DNA from: Xylaria sp. FL1777
Taxonomy: Eukaryota; Ascomycota; Sordariomycetes; Xylariales; Xylariaceae
Assembly (NCBI GenBank): GCA_022578965.1
Contig: MU400649.1
Span: forward strand, 1 to 64,000
Direction of reading: 5' to 3'
Length of the DNA stretch: 64,000 bases
Below the pieces are notes generated by a model. It searched no databases. It had not been told where the DNA came from and was given only the letters and a program-made list of their open reading frames with translations. Both the position numbers and the translations under genes were made by a program. How positions within the stretch are numbered: the first letter of the stretch is position 1; each line of letters starts with the position of its first letter. Positions 22,771 through 33,276 of this stretch are shown in pieces.

Positions 22771-22919
22771 ACGCATCATAAATAAAAGAGTCTCGTTGAA
22801 GCCCAATATTTCATGAAAACACTAAAATGCGGCAAGGCTGATAGTTCAGGGTTTAATATCTAATCTTGCAAGCTTTCAGCGACCAAAAATCGGATTTTCG
22901 GGGTATCTTCATTAATACA

Positions 22920-23675
22920 TTACGAATAAAACAGCGTCACACACATAACCGTTGCTAGAATCCAGAACAAATCTCCCTCTCTCCTGCCCCCAGCATTGGG
23001 TGGCGCATTTGTCTCGCTCGTCTGACTAGTCGATGAGGTTATGGTCCCAGTAGACCCGGATCGGCTGGGAGTTGCAGTTGAGGTAGAGCTCGCCTTAGTT
23101 GTCGTCGCGTCAGGTGTCGTTGCATCAGTTGTCGTCACACCAGGGCTACTAGACGTCCTTTGATCCCAGGCCAATAGCTTATAACACTGTCCAAATCCAA
23201 TCACAAATTCTAAATTTCCTATCGCTGCCTCGTCGTCGGGTTGAACCACACTTTGGCAGTCGCCGCTAAGCAGTGATTCCGCCTCGTTCAGTCCGTGGTC
23301 CTCTAGCCAGATGCCAGCGGCTGAGATATAGCTAGACAATGCAGAAGTCACTGACGGCGTAGCGGAAGGGATTTGAGTGGAAATGATATAGTCGCATAGA
23401 GTAGTGTGATTTGAGACGGTCGCCGCGGTCGCGGTTGCTCCATAGTGGGTGTAGAATGCATTGAGGCCGTCATTCAGGGCATCATCCACGGCCTTGCCAT
23501 CGGCAGGTGGGGGATATTCGCTGAGAAGAGTGGCGAGGGGAGTGCAAGAGGCTGGAATACCTGCAGGTATGTCGAGAGTAGTAGTAGTCTTGGCCGCTGT
23601 TGTAGGAAGAAACAATGCGACAAGGATAAGCATGGCGGGTGCCACGACTGTGGAACGATCGCCTATCATCTTCAA
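22920..23675 (-). CDS. Secreted, probably GPI-anchored protein, 251 aa
   Basis: The N-terminus has a signal peptide (hydrophobic core PAMLILVALFLPTTAA, cleavage near residue 28). A folded region of about 140 residues follows, with four or more Cys (SCTPLATLL, LCDYIISTQIPS, GDCQSVVQ, FGQCYKLL). Then comes a Thr/Ser-rich stalk (about residues 180-225), likely O-glycosylated, and a hydrophobic C-terminal end (FWILATVMCVTLFYS) with small residues before it, as in GPI attachment signals. The spacing of Cys and aromatic residues resembles the gene at 31431, and both may belong to the family annotated in fungi as infection-structure-specific-like proteins; that family call is tentative. Probably on the cell surface or wall. 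Confidence 0.75.
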   Translation of the reverse strand: MKMIGDRSTVVAPAMLILVALFLPTTAAKTTTTLDIPAGIPASCTPLATLLSEYPPPADGKAVDDALNDGLNAFYTHYGATATAATVSNHTTLCDYIISTQIPSATPSVTSALSSYISAAGIWLEDHGLNEAESLLSGDCQSVVQPDDEAAIGNLEFVIGFGQCYKLLAWDQRTSSSPGVTTTDATTPDATTTKASSTSTATPSRSGSTGTITSSTSQTSETNAPPNAGGRREGDLFWILATVMCVTLFYS

Positions 23676-26107
23676 CGTGGGTGACCAAAAGACTTAGACT
23701 ATTTGAGAACGAACGATGGCCGAAGTGAAAATAGAATTATTATGCCTTGAGTAGAACTAAATAAGTGATTGAGGCTAATGACTGAAGTAAAATAAACCTA
23801 GCAAATACGAAAACCCTCTCGCGTGAGTGAATTTTTGCGAAGAAACTTGCTGTCTCCTTTTCTACCGTGTCTCGTTGTTAGCTTAGATGGATGTAAATAA
23901 GATTAAACATAGGCGCATGATGCCGCATGTGGTTACTTGGTGTGATTATAAGTGGAGTTGCTAAGCGACTCGTGCCAGAGCCAGAAACGAATATTTGCTT
24001 ACTTCAAGAGGAGATTGGTAAAGAATGTTCATGATGCAAAGACATGGTTTAAGTGTAGGCTCCGTCGGGTCTGTGAATTCAGTGCGATACTGATGAATGA
24101 TTGATAATATTAACATTAATGTGTAATGTCTCATAGTACAGCTATTTAGTGCACTGCGTTGTATGCTTAGTACAGATATCTATTTAAAATCTCACGAAAA
24201 GCTGAGCCTGCAGATGAGGCCAGCTACCTACCTCACTACAATGATGATTTCCTACACTTCGTAAATACTTGAACGCTTCACATAAAACTTATACATTAAA
24301 CCCATTTAAACAAGTAATCACTCATTAGTTGTTGATTTTTATACCTGATCATTCCAATGTTGAGAATAATGATTATCTGAGGTGTTGAACAGATGGTCTA
24401 ATACTCAATGCCCTCACCATGGCTTAGTAACGGTAAGTACCTGGGTAGTCCACTAATCGCTTCCTCTCTAGTGGACAATCGGCAATTCTGCGTCACAAAC
24501 AAGCGCAACTTAATCGTTAGCTAGCATAGCTCTATTCAATAGAACATCTTCATCTCTACCGAAGAGCCAATAGTGTTAGTTTCTACGAGATTGGATTCTA
24601 ATTTAGATACGCAATTCTATCTTAAAATCATCACCCGCTATTAAGCAGCCAGCTGAAAAGAACATGGTTATTTGGTTCGATTGCTTGATTGACTCTAATA
24701 CTCCCTGATTCGTTAAACCACAATCCGAGGGGGCGACGAGATGAAGTTTGTTTCAAGATTGTTATTCTTTGATCTTCGCAACAGCTTTACGACACACCTT
24801 TTCAAGGCGACGCATGTACCGCAAGTGTTCTATTTACCGTTCATGTAAGAGATAAATGTGATGTTCACCGTATCTGTACTCCAGACGTATACGGTCTGAA
24901 TATTGACAATAGGCTTCGGCAGGCTGTCTGACAATGCTAATGTCTTTATCATTTCAATGTTCTGAATATACATATTTGCTAGAGAGGGTTCCTTGCCATG
25001 CATTTTGAAGGAAGCCAGAGAGCTGAAGAGGTTGTACAGCGGGTGCAGGCATCTCGATGATTATACTCTGAGATACGGGGGCCATAGGTGATTTGTATGA
25101 GATCCAAAAGTTCTCGCAGTCAAATGCATAGTGAGGTAGTTTGAGAAGCCTGACTAAACTCTTGTAGTTCTTGTGAAATTCTGGCCAGTTAACTGAGAGT
25201 CCAGTCTCATAGGCAGGCAGCCTTCCAAACAAAATAGTGGAACAGGAGCTATACGGAGCTGAGTATAAACTCGAGACAATATGACAGTTCTAAGTCACGT
25301 GTATATACAGCTAAATGGAGATCTAATTGCAAGGCAAAAAGATGGTGTACTTAATTAAGGTCATCACGCATTTTATCGTTTTTAAGACTGGTTGTGCTAT
25401 TTTTCCGGTTATCGGATATAGCTTCCAAGATAGGGTAGCACCGCAGCAGATTGGCAGAGGTGATCGGGGGAAAGTAGTCAGGCGTCACGTTTGAGGAAGG
25501 AAAAGACACATTTAGACGGATTATAGGAGAGCGTCCCGGCGCTAGCGATCTGGAAGCCTACGACTTGCGAGTAGAGAAAATGGCCTTCCACGCTGGCTGA
25601 CTGTAAGCCTCGAAATGGGCACTTACGCATTAAGCTTGATAGAGCCAAAGATCCTGATTCTAAATAGTTTTAGAGAGAACAACAATTAGACGAGGGAGGC
25701 TTGAGGCCAAGCTTGACTAGGGACCCCCGGCCCTGTCAACGGAGACTGATCCGTGTTGCCCGATCGGGGCGACACGATGCTTAATTGAATGTTTTATTCG
25801 CGGGAAATTCTCAGCATAACCTCCACTAAATCCACCGCATCACGGAGCTTGGGAGCACTAGCTATGAGTTCCGGCGGCTTAGGAACCTCCATGGCGATAG
25901 GAGAGCACGCAACTGAGGGGCCAGGAAACCCCTAAGCGATGCTGACCCAGCTTGGTTTTACGTTACAATGTGAACTTGGCCCTGCATTTGGTGGTATTAT
26001 GGAAACAGATATAAGTAAACCTGCCCTTCTAAGGCCGCGATTAGCACTGGGCGAATGCTGATCATCCCCTGAGCCTCAACGACCACAGTGGACGACAAGC
26101 CTTGGCG
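23676..26107. other. Intergenic region upstream of GH74 gene
   Basis: No gene is supported. A 92-codon minus frame (24954-25232) shows no domain. The last few hundred bases hold the GH74 promoter. Confidence 0.5.
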
Positions 26108-28932
26108 ATGAAGCTGTTCACGGCGACCGAGCTGCTTTTAGTGGCTGCGACTCCTATCCAGGCTGCCTATACTTGGCAAAATGTGAAGATTGGGGGAGGC
26201 GGTGGTTTTGTGCCAGGCTTTGTATTCCATCCCAAGACCAAGGGCGTCGCCTATGCGCGAACTGATATTGGCGGCCTTTACCGGCTTAACAGCGACGATT
26301 CCTGGACTGCTGTGACTGACAGCATCGTTGACAATGATAATTGGAGCAAATGGGGTGTTGATGCGCTAGCTCTGGACCCTCAGGATGACACCAAAGTATA
26401 TGCTGCAGTAGGCTCCTACACAAATAGCTGGTTAGTTTCATACCTGAGTATCTAAATGAAGCCCTGCTAAACAAATTTGTAGGGATCCCAACAACGGCGC
26501 CATCATTCGCAGCAGTGATAAAGGCGCAACGTGGTCATCAACTACCCTGTCCTTCAAGGTTGGCGGCAACATGCCCGGCCGTGGGATGGGTGAACGTCTT
26601 GCTGTTGACCCTGCCAATTCCAAAATCTTGTACTTTGGAGCGCGCAGCGGTAATGGGTTATGGAAGAGCACCGATGCTGGAGTGACATTCACCAAGGTCT
26701 CAAGCTTCACGGCTAAGGGGTCATTCGCTCCGAACCCAAGTGATACTACCGGCTACAACAACGACCCGCAAGGAGTCGCATTCGTGACTTTCGACTCTAC
26801 GAGCGGCACGACAAGTGGTGCGACGTCGAGAATCTTCGTTGGTACGGCAGACAACACCACGTCCAGTGTCTGGGTAACCGAGGATGCCGGAAGTACAGTA
26901 CGCATTGTCTCACGATATCTAAGTGAGTAGAAGTAGGCTAACAAAGCTTAGTGGAGCGCAGTATCAGGTCAGCCAGGAACATACTTCCCCCATAAAGCTG
27001 TACTACAGCCAACAGAGAAGGTCTTATACCTCACTTACAGTGATGGAACGGGACCTTACGATGGCACACTGGGAGCTGTGTATCGGTACGATATAACAGC
27101 TGGCACCTGGACAAACATCACACCTGTTTCGGGCAGCGATCTCTACTACGGCTTCGGTGGTATTGGCGTCGACATGCAAAGCCCCGGGACCATCGTCGTG
27201 GCCAGCTTGAATTCCTGGTGGCCTGACGCGCAGCTCTTCCGTTCTACCGACAGTGGTGCTACTTGGTCTCGGCTCTGGGAATGGACTAGCTATCCTTCAA
27301 TGAACCTCTATTACAGCCAATCGGTGAGTCTTACGCATTTCTTGACACGAGAAGGTTACATGCTAACTCTGAAGAACACAAGACTACGAATGCACCTTGG
27401 ATTAAGACCGGGTTCTTAGATGTTGATACCAAGGATCTGGGCTGGATGATCGAGTCGCTCGTCATTGACCCCTTTGATAGCGATCACTGGCTCTACTCCA
27501 CGGGTCTCACAGTTTTTGGCGGACATGACCTCACCAGCTGGGACACGAAACACAACATCACAATCCAAGTGTTAGCAAATGGCATTGAGGAATTTGCGGT
27601 GCAAGATCTCGCCTCGGCCCCTGGAGGTAGCGAGCTCTTCGCAGCAGTCGGCGACGACAGTGGTTTCACCTTCGCATCATCCAGTGTCCTCAAGACATCG
27701 CCACAAACGTTGTGGGCGAGCCCCATCTTCTCTTCATCAACTAGCGTCGACTACGCCGGCGCTTCCGTCAAGAACGTCGTGCGTGTGGGCAACACAGCGG
27801 GCACGCAACAAATGGCTGTGTCCGGTGACGGTGGTGCGAGCTGGTATGCGTACTCGGGTGCTGACACGAGCATGACAGGCGGTACTGTTGCGTACTCCGC
27901 GAACGCAGACACCATTCTATGGTCGACGTCCGCGAACGGCGTGCAGCGCTCACAGTACTCGGGCTCGTTTTCGAGCGTCTCTTCCCTGCCTGCCACGGCC
28001 GTGATTGCGGCCGACAAGCAGAACAACACGGTGTTCTACGCCGGGTACTCGACATTTTACGTGAGTAAGGACACGGGAGCAACGTTCGCTGCTGGTGGAG
28101 CTTTGAGCGGCGCTACCTCCGTCCGTGATATTGCGGCACACCCTAAGACAGCCGGTGAGGTCTGGGTTTCGACGGATGTTGGCATTTTCCGCTCTACGAA
28201 TTATGGTGCCTCGTTCACGAAAGTGTCGACAGCTCTCACCAACACTTACCAGATCGCGCTCGGCCTAGGGTCAGGGAGCACTTGGAACGTATACGCGTTC
28301 GGCACGGGTTCCGCAGGGGCTCGACTCTACGGTAGCGGGGATACAGGAGCGACATGGACTGATATTCAAGGTTCGAGCCAGGGCTTTGGAGCGATCGACA
28401 GCGCCAAGCTCGCTGGTAGTGGTAACACCGCTGGCCAAGTATTCGTGGGCACAAACGGCCGCGGCGTGTTCTACGCGTCCGGTTCTCTAGGTAGCGGTAG
28501 TTCAACTACTACGACCAAATCCCAGACGACGACTTTGTCAACTACCACCACCAAAGCCTCGACGACAACAACAAAGGCCACGACGACTACTACTACTAGT
28601 AAGACCACTACAACAAGTTCTGCGCCAACGTCAACGTCTACTGGGACTGTAGCTGTTAGTGACTTTCAATAATCTTCCAAACCACCCTTTCCTGAGCTGC
28701 ACGCATTGGCTAACTTCTGGTTTCTGTAGCATTACGGCGTAAGTAAACCGTACCGTTAACGAGAGCCAATTCTCTCTACGAGTTCTCACATCTTAACTCG
28801 ATCTATCATAGTGTGTTTGCTAACATTTTTTTTCTACAGCAATGCGGAGGAATCGGTTATACCGGGCCAACGGCTTGCGTGTCTCCATACACATGTACGG
28901 TGCAGAATGATTACTATTACCAATGCCTGTAA
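26108..28932 (+). CDS. GH74 xyloglucanase with C-terminal CBM1, 6 exons, 827 aa
   Basis: The exons are 26108-26430, 26483-26897, 26952-27323, 27383-28654, 28730-28738 and 28840-28932; phases are consistent. Residues 1-19 are a signal peptide ([19 protein letters not shown]). The mature enzyme opens [20 protein letters not shown], the GH74 start, and continues through two seven-bladed propeller halves with BNR-type repeats ([54 protein letters not shown]). Expected acids are present in [13 protein letters not shown] and [20 protein letters not shown] Thr/Ser linker (about residues 750-793) leads to a CBM1: [23 protein letters not shown], ending YYYQCL. It hydrolyses beta-1,4-glucan bonds of xyloglucan outside the cell. 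The donor of intron 4 could instead lie at 28649, which would remove two linker residues. Close to GH74 endo- and exo-xyloglucanases of plant-associated fungi. Confidence 0.93.
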
Positions 28933-29287
28933 ATATAGTGTCACACGCTGTGTTGATTCAAGACCGTATATAGCTTTCAAGTATATTACATTTTTAACTC
29001 TGCTTTCAATCTGATACTATTAGTAAGATGTAATACATTGCGGTACCAAGACAAAATCTGCGAGTCATAAGTTTAATGAACCCTTTGTCCTTGGTAGTAT
29101 CCATCTGGAGCCACACCGGATGTATAGGATTCATTCCGCTCCATATTGCCCCAGGAAATACACAGCACACTCTCTGCGTTGCAACAGACAAACCGCCAAT
29201 TCAAGACCAAAAGTAATTATAAACCAGAGTATCAAAAACCCCCAAAAGCATCCGACAATGAAAACATCCATCACAACCCAACCCCAA
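28933..29287. other. Convergent 3' region between GH74 and TauD genes
   Basis: It holds the 3' flanks of two convergent genes. AT-rich stretches such as tacatttttaactctgc could be 3' processing signals. No gene. Confidence 0.5.
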
Positions 29288-30593
29288 TCATCGCACATCC
29301 CCACTCCGAGCACCAGGACTAGAAAAAGAGGGCGTGAGCGAAGAGGGAAACGCCGCGCCGACCTCATTAAGCCCCCACGCCGTAGGCGAGTCATCGTGGA
29401 CAGTAGTACGGCGCAGATCGCGAATGAAACGGCCCTCGAACGAGCCCTCGCCAACACGGTGCAGCACGGCGCGGTTATCCCAGATGACGAGGTCGCCGGG
29501 GTCATTCCACGGCACGGAGACGACGTACTTGTCCTGCGAGGCGTGGGCGTTGAGCTTCTGCACGAGCCCCCAGCTGTGGTCGGGTATCACCACCACTCCT
29601 CCCCCCTCCCCCGTCGTCCTGTCTTCGACGTGGTGCAGGTGCGCCCCCACGTACAGGTTCAGACGCCCGCTGGGCCCGTGCCGCTGCAGGATGCGGTGCC
29701 GCGACATGGGCGCCGCCGTCGGGTCTAGATCCGCGAAGTACGTCGGCGACCCCAGCTTGCGCGAGTGCGCTATCGAATGCGCGCCTACTAACCCCCTCTC
29801 CCCCTCCCCCTCCCCCTCCCCTTCCCCTTCCCCTTCTCCCTCTCGTTCTCTTTCTCTTTCCCCGTCCGTTCTTCCTCCAGCGAGGAGCGTAAGGAGCTCC
29901 GCCCCGAGCTCCTCGGCCGCCGTCCGCGAGTCCGCGAACAGCGTGTCGGCGCAGGTGCCGCGCGGCGGCAGCTGGGCGGCGCGGAGCAGCGAGAAGGAGG
30001 CGCGTCGCGGGTTGAACGACGAGTCGGCGTGGAAGAGGCCGTTGCCGCGGTTCGTGTGGGCGCGCAGGCTCGAGGGGTCTAGGGGCTGCGGGGCCGCGTC
30101 CTCGTCCGACGGGGGATCCGTCGATACGTTGCCCGCGTCGAAGAGCTCGTAGAAGCCGTACCGCGGCCTGCGGCCTGGCGGCATGTAGCGCTTCACCGTG
30201 TCGAGCTCGCCGAAGCGCCGCGAGAAGGACACGTGCGCTGCGTCTGTGAGGCCCGTGTTGCGGAAGACGCAGACGCCGTACTGTGGTGTTCGTTAGTGTA
30301 TTCGGCCGAAGATAGACACATGTGGTTCTTTTGGGGGTGTGGTGATGGTATGTTAATGATGTTTACGGTGAGCTTGAAGCATTATCGTAAGAGCATGAGG
30401 AACACAAGAGTAGGGAGCGAGTCGATTAGATGTGCTTTGTCCTCACCTTCGCCATGGCGGCCAAAATCTCAGAAAACTGCTCCTCGGATACATCTTCGAA
30501 GTCCACGCCCGAGACCTCGGCCGCGAAAGTCGGATGGAGCTTCTTAACCTCGATAGTCTTGAATGGTCGTTCTTCTTCCACGAGACCCGGCAT
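29288..30593 (-). CDS. TauD/TfdA-family Fe(II)/2-oxoglutarate dioxygenase, 2 exons, 379 aa
   Basis: Exon 1 is 30593-30447 (49 codons, starting MPGLVEEERPF and carrying LHPTFAAEVSGVDFEDVSE), the 166-nt intron is 30281-30446, and exon 2 is 30280-29288, resuming YGVCVFRNTGL; that junction restores the conserved TauD start. Iron ligands are H133 and D135 in GLFHADSSFNP and a distal His near residue 321 in IWDNRAVLHR; downstream RRTTVHDD carries the Arg expected to bind 2-oxoglutarate. Related fungal proteins are annotated as alpha-ketoglutarate-dependent 2,4-D or taurine dioxygenases; the substrate here is unknown. Between the two ligand motifs there is an Arg/Glu then Gly/Glu repeat (about residues 197-218) encoded by a pyrimidine-rich tract, an insertion probably placed in a loop. 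No signal peptide, so cytosolic. Confidence 0.88.
29791..29863. repeat. CCCCCT/CCCCTT microsatellite inside the TauD gene
   Basis: A run of CCCCCT and CCCCTT units on the plus strand encodes, on minus, the alternating Gly-Glu stretch of the dioxygenase. The 6-bp unit keeps the frame, so expansion or contraction is tolerated. Confidence 0.85.
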
Positions 30594-31430
30594 TTTCGCT
30601 TTTTAGTTTCTTTCTCTTTCTCTTATCTAGTTTACTCCAATTATTCCATCAATTCTGTTGCTCGCTCCTCTCCTTGTCAATTGTTTTCAGGAGGTCGAGA
30701 TCAATGTTTACGATCTTGGGTAAATAGGTAGACAAAACCTCCTTCCGTTGAGTGTCTTTCGTAGATATGAGAGGTATGTAAGTATACCCCAGCAACACAG
30801 TGGCCCGAAGTAAGCTTGCGGAAGAACCCTCAGATCTATTGATTCCACTCTTACCTAGCACCTATACAAGGAGTTATATACGTATGTTGATCGTTGCCGA
30901 ACCATACATCTGCCGTGTGCGGGGTACGACTCGTCCCCGGCAGACGTACGTATGTATCGTGGTACCAGATAGGCCCCAGGTGAGACTCCGATATTTTAGA
31001 TCGCAAAGGTCAGCTACGGGAGGAAGATGCTAGGTATATCCCAGACTGTCAATTGCTTAATCTCACTACAAAGCAGAGACTCAAGGCAAGCAAGTTGTGA
31101 AGAAAAACAAGGGGACCCTGGGCTGTAATCACAACTCTAATGTTGGTAGATAGCTTTCCGAACAAGCAAAGCGGTTGATATGCTGACTGGACTTATCAAA
31201 AGGATATTAGTTGACCTAGCAAGCTACCGGAATTCGGAATAAATAGCCAATTGCCGAAACTCTTTTCAGTTAGAATTTCCCAATTGGCTTATATACGGTA
31301 ACTAATAGACGCGGCCTGTTCAGTTACGAACCATCTATGGTGATATCTCGGTATCTCGGCTTACATAATACATATATCCCTTGCCATCGCCCATCGTGGC
31401 ATCTCTCATTTACAGGGATGACGTAACCCC
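30594..31430. other. Intergenic region
   Basis: This is the promoter side of the TauD gene and the 3' side of the GPI-type gene. Only short frames without domains occur. Confidence 0.5.
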
Positions 31431-32150
31431 TCACAACACAGCAGCGAAACCTAATAAGCCGGCCACAGCGGCGGCCGCGGGCCCAAGGAACCCAGTTTCT
31501 TGCGCGGCGCTCGGCGAGTCCGCTGATCTCGTCTCAGAGGGTTCAGCAGCAGTAGTGGTGGCGGTAGAAGGTCCATCGGTGTCGCTACTACTTGTACTCG
31601 TGGTTGTGGATGTGGTCGTGGCGGTGGCGCTCGCGGCTGTGATCTGCGCCACGACCTGAGGACAGGTCTCGTACGCCTCGACGGTGCTGACGAGCGCGCC
31701 CGCCTTCGGACACTTTGTCACGAGCCTCGCGATGCGGTCTGAGTATCGGTTGTACCACGAGTACCAGGCAGGCAGGAAGCTAGTGAAGGTGTCGCCAACA
31801 GATCCCGTGATGGAGAAGTCGCATACATCCTCCAGCTCGCGGCTTGTCTGCGACAGTGCCTGCGAGATGGCACCTCCCATCAGGAGACCCGGCGGGATCT
31901 TGGGCAGGGTTGTGATCAGGGGCAGGGCCTGTGGGATACAGGCTCGCAAGTCGAAGCCATTCGCTATTTGGTACAGTGCGCCCAGCAGGCTCGGCGTCGT
32001 TTCGCGCGCCTTTACCTGTGCTGTCTTCGTAGGTGTGGAGTCTGGCGTCGTGTCGGGCTTGGGCTCGGCGTTGGCGCCGGCGTGGACCAGTGCTAGAGGG
32101 CCTGACGAGGCGACAAGAAGCGCCGTCATGGCCGAGAGGGAGAAGCGCAT
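31431..32150 (-). CDS. Secreted, probably GPI-anchored protein, 239 aa
   Basis: The chosen start gives a classic signal peptide (MRFSLSAMTALLVASSGPLA); an upstream in-frame ATG at 32213 would put 21 charged residues in front of it and is less likely. After a Pro/Thr-rich spacer comes a compact Cys-bearing domain (DLRACIPQALPLITTLPKIP, VCDFSITGSVGDTFTSFLPA, then WYSWYNRYSDRIARLVTKCP and TCPQVV). A Ser/Thr-rich stalk (about residues 175-215) follows, and a hydrophobic end (LGPAAAAVAGLLGFAAVL) fit for GPI attachment. The pattern CDxxI followed by a Ser/aromatic helix and Cys matches the gene at 22920. Tentative family: infection-structure-specific-like proteins (function unproven). Cell-surface location is inferred. 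Confidence 0.75.
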   Translation of the reverse strand: MRFSLSAMTALLVASSGPLALVHAGANAEPKPDTTPDSTPTKTAQVKARETTPSLLGALYQIANGFDLRACIPQALPLITTLPKIPPGLLMGGAISQALSQTSRELEDVCDFSITGSVGDTFTSFLPAWYSWYNRYSDRIARLVTKCPKAGALVSTVEAYETCPQVVAQITAASATATTTSTTTSTSSSDTDGPSTATTTAAEPSETRSADSPSAAQETGFLGPAAAAVAGLLGFAAVL

Positions 32151-33276
32151 GCAGAAAACTTTATCTTGTTCCGCGTTTTCGATTCGCTCAACAGCTGGTC
32201 TAAACAAATCCAAAGGGGTAGTTAATCTAGGGACAGAAAATCTAGCAACCAGTGGTCAAAGAAGCTAATTGCAAACGCGAAACAAATGCATATAATATAA
32301 CTCCAGCTAGATAGGAAGAAATTTCCACTCAGAGCTGTAAACGCCTTTTTCTTCACACGCGCTACTACTCCCCAGGTCACCAAGATCAACAAGATCTCGA
32401 CTGCGGGGATATAACCATGATTTCTAGCTGTGTTATGACGCGTGGTGGAATCCGTCGCATTCGATATTCTGTGATATCATAGGTTGATTAGACCAGTGCG
32501 GAGCTAGAACATGGGGTAGTTAGTAATCTGGGGTAGCTGAAGTGGGAATTGCCGAGTCTAATAGGACTGATGCCAAGACTTCATGATTCCATGGTTGTGG
32601 CGGCATTGTGGCTTAATCAACAAATGCTCACTGCTATGCTAACCTGAGCTTTGATATTCGTCCTTGTAGCACGTCAAACTTCTCGTTATGTCATACTACA
32701 AAGCTATATCGCATCCATTGTTGCTCATGCTTGGGAACACTCACATCACTGTGCATCATTTTACTCCCAACATCGACAAATGCTGGGACTTATTTCTAAT
32801 GAATTCACTTGCCACGTGATTTCTAAAAAATAATTTCCAGCTAATTCACTAATTCTCTTCATGCGCCTAGCTCCGGAAGAAACAGGATCTTGGATTGTAG
32901 TACCTAGGTTCAAGTAAGAAATACTAATCAAAGAACCTACATCCTCAAGAAATGATCTTGATCTTGCCCCAGCAAGACAACGATACGCATCGCAAAATCG
33001 GCACTCTTGCGGCATGACGGGCACTTGCTGCTTTCTGCCCTCTATGCTACTTCGTTGCCGAATCTCATGATCGCGATTCCTTTACATATTTCATTCCAAC
33101 TGGCGAGGACTGTGCGCCGGATATCTTCAAGTCCGTCTGGGTATATGGGTTCAACTTAGAACCTTTCAGTTAGGTCGGTTTTTCTCACAAAACTTTGCCT
33201 ACTAACAGTCAGCCTATTGGGTGACAATACGAAAAGAGCAACGCCGGGGAGGCGGGCGTGGTAACGTATTCTCCCT
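32151..33276. other. Intergenic region
   Basis: The promoter of the GPI-type gene and the 3' flank of the mannosyltransferase gene lie here. No coding sequence is supported. Confidence 0.5.

Noticed and set aside
24954..25232. 92-codon minus frame
   Set aside because: Normal-looking amino-acid mix but no family, no flanking exon that extends it, isolated in spacer.
29120..30152. Plus-strand frames of 202 and 272 codons opposite the TauD gene
   Set aside because: Antisense shadows of a GC-rich gene with verified domain motifs on the minus strand.
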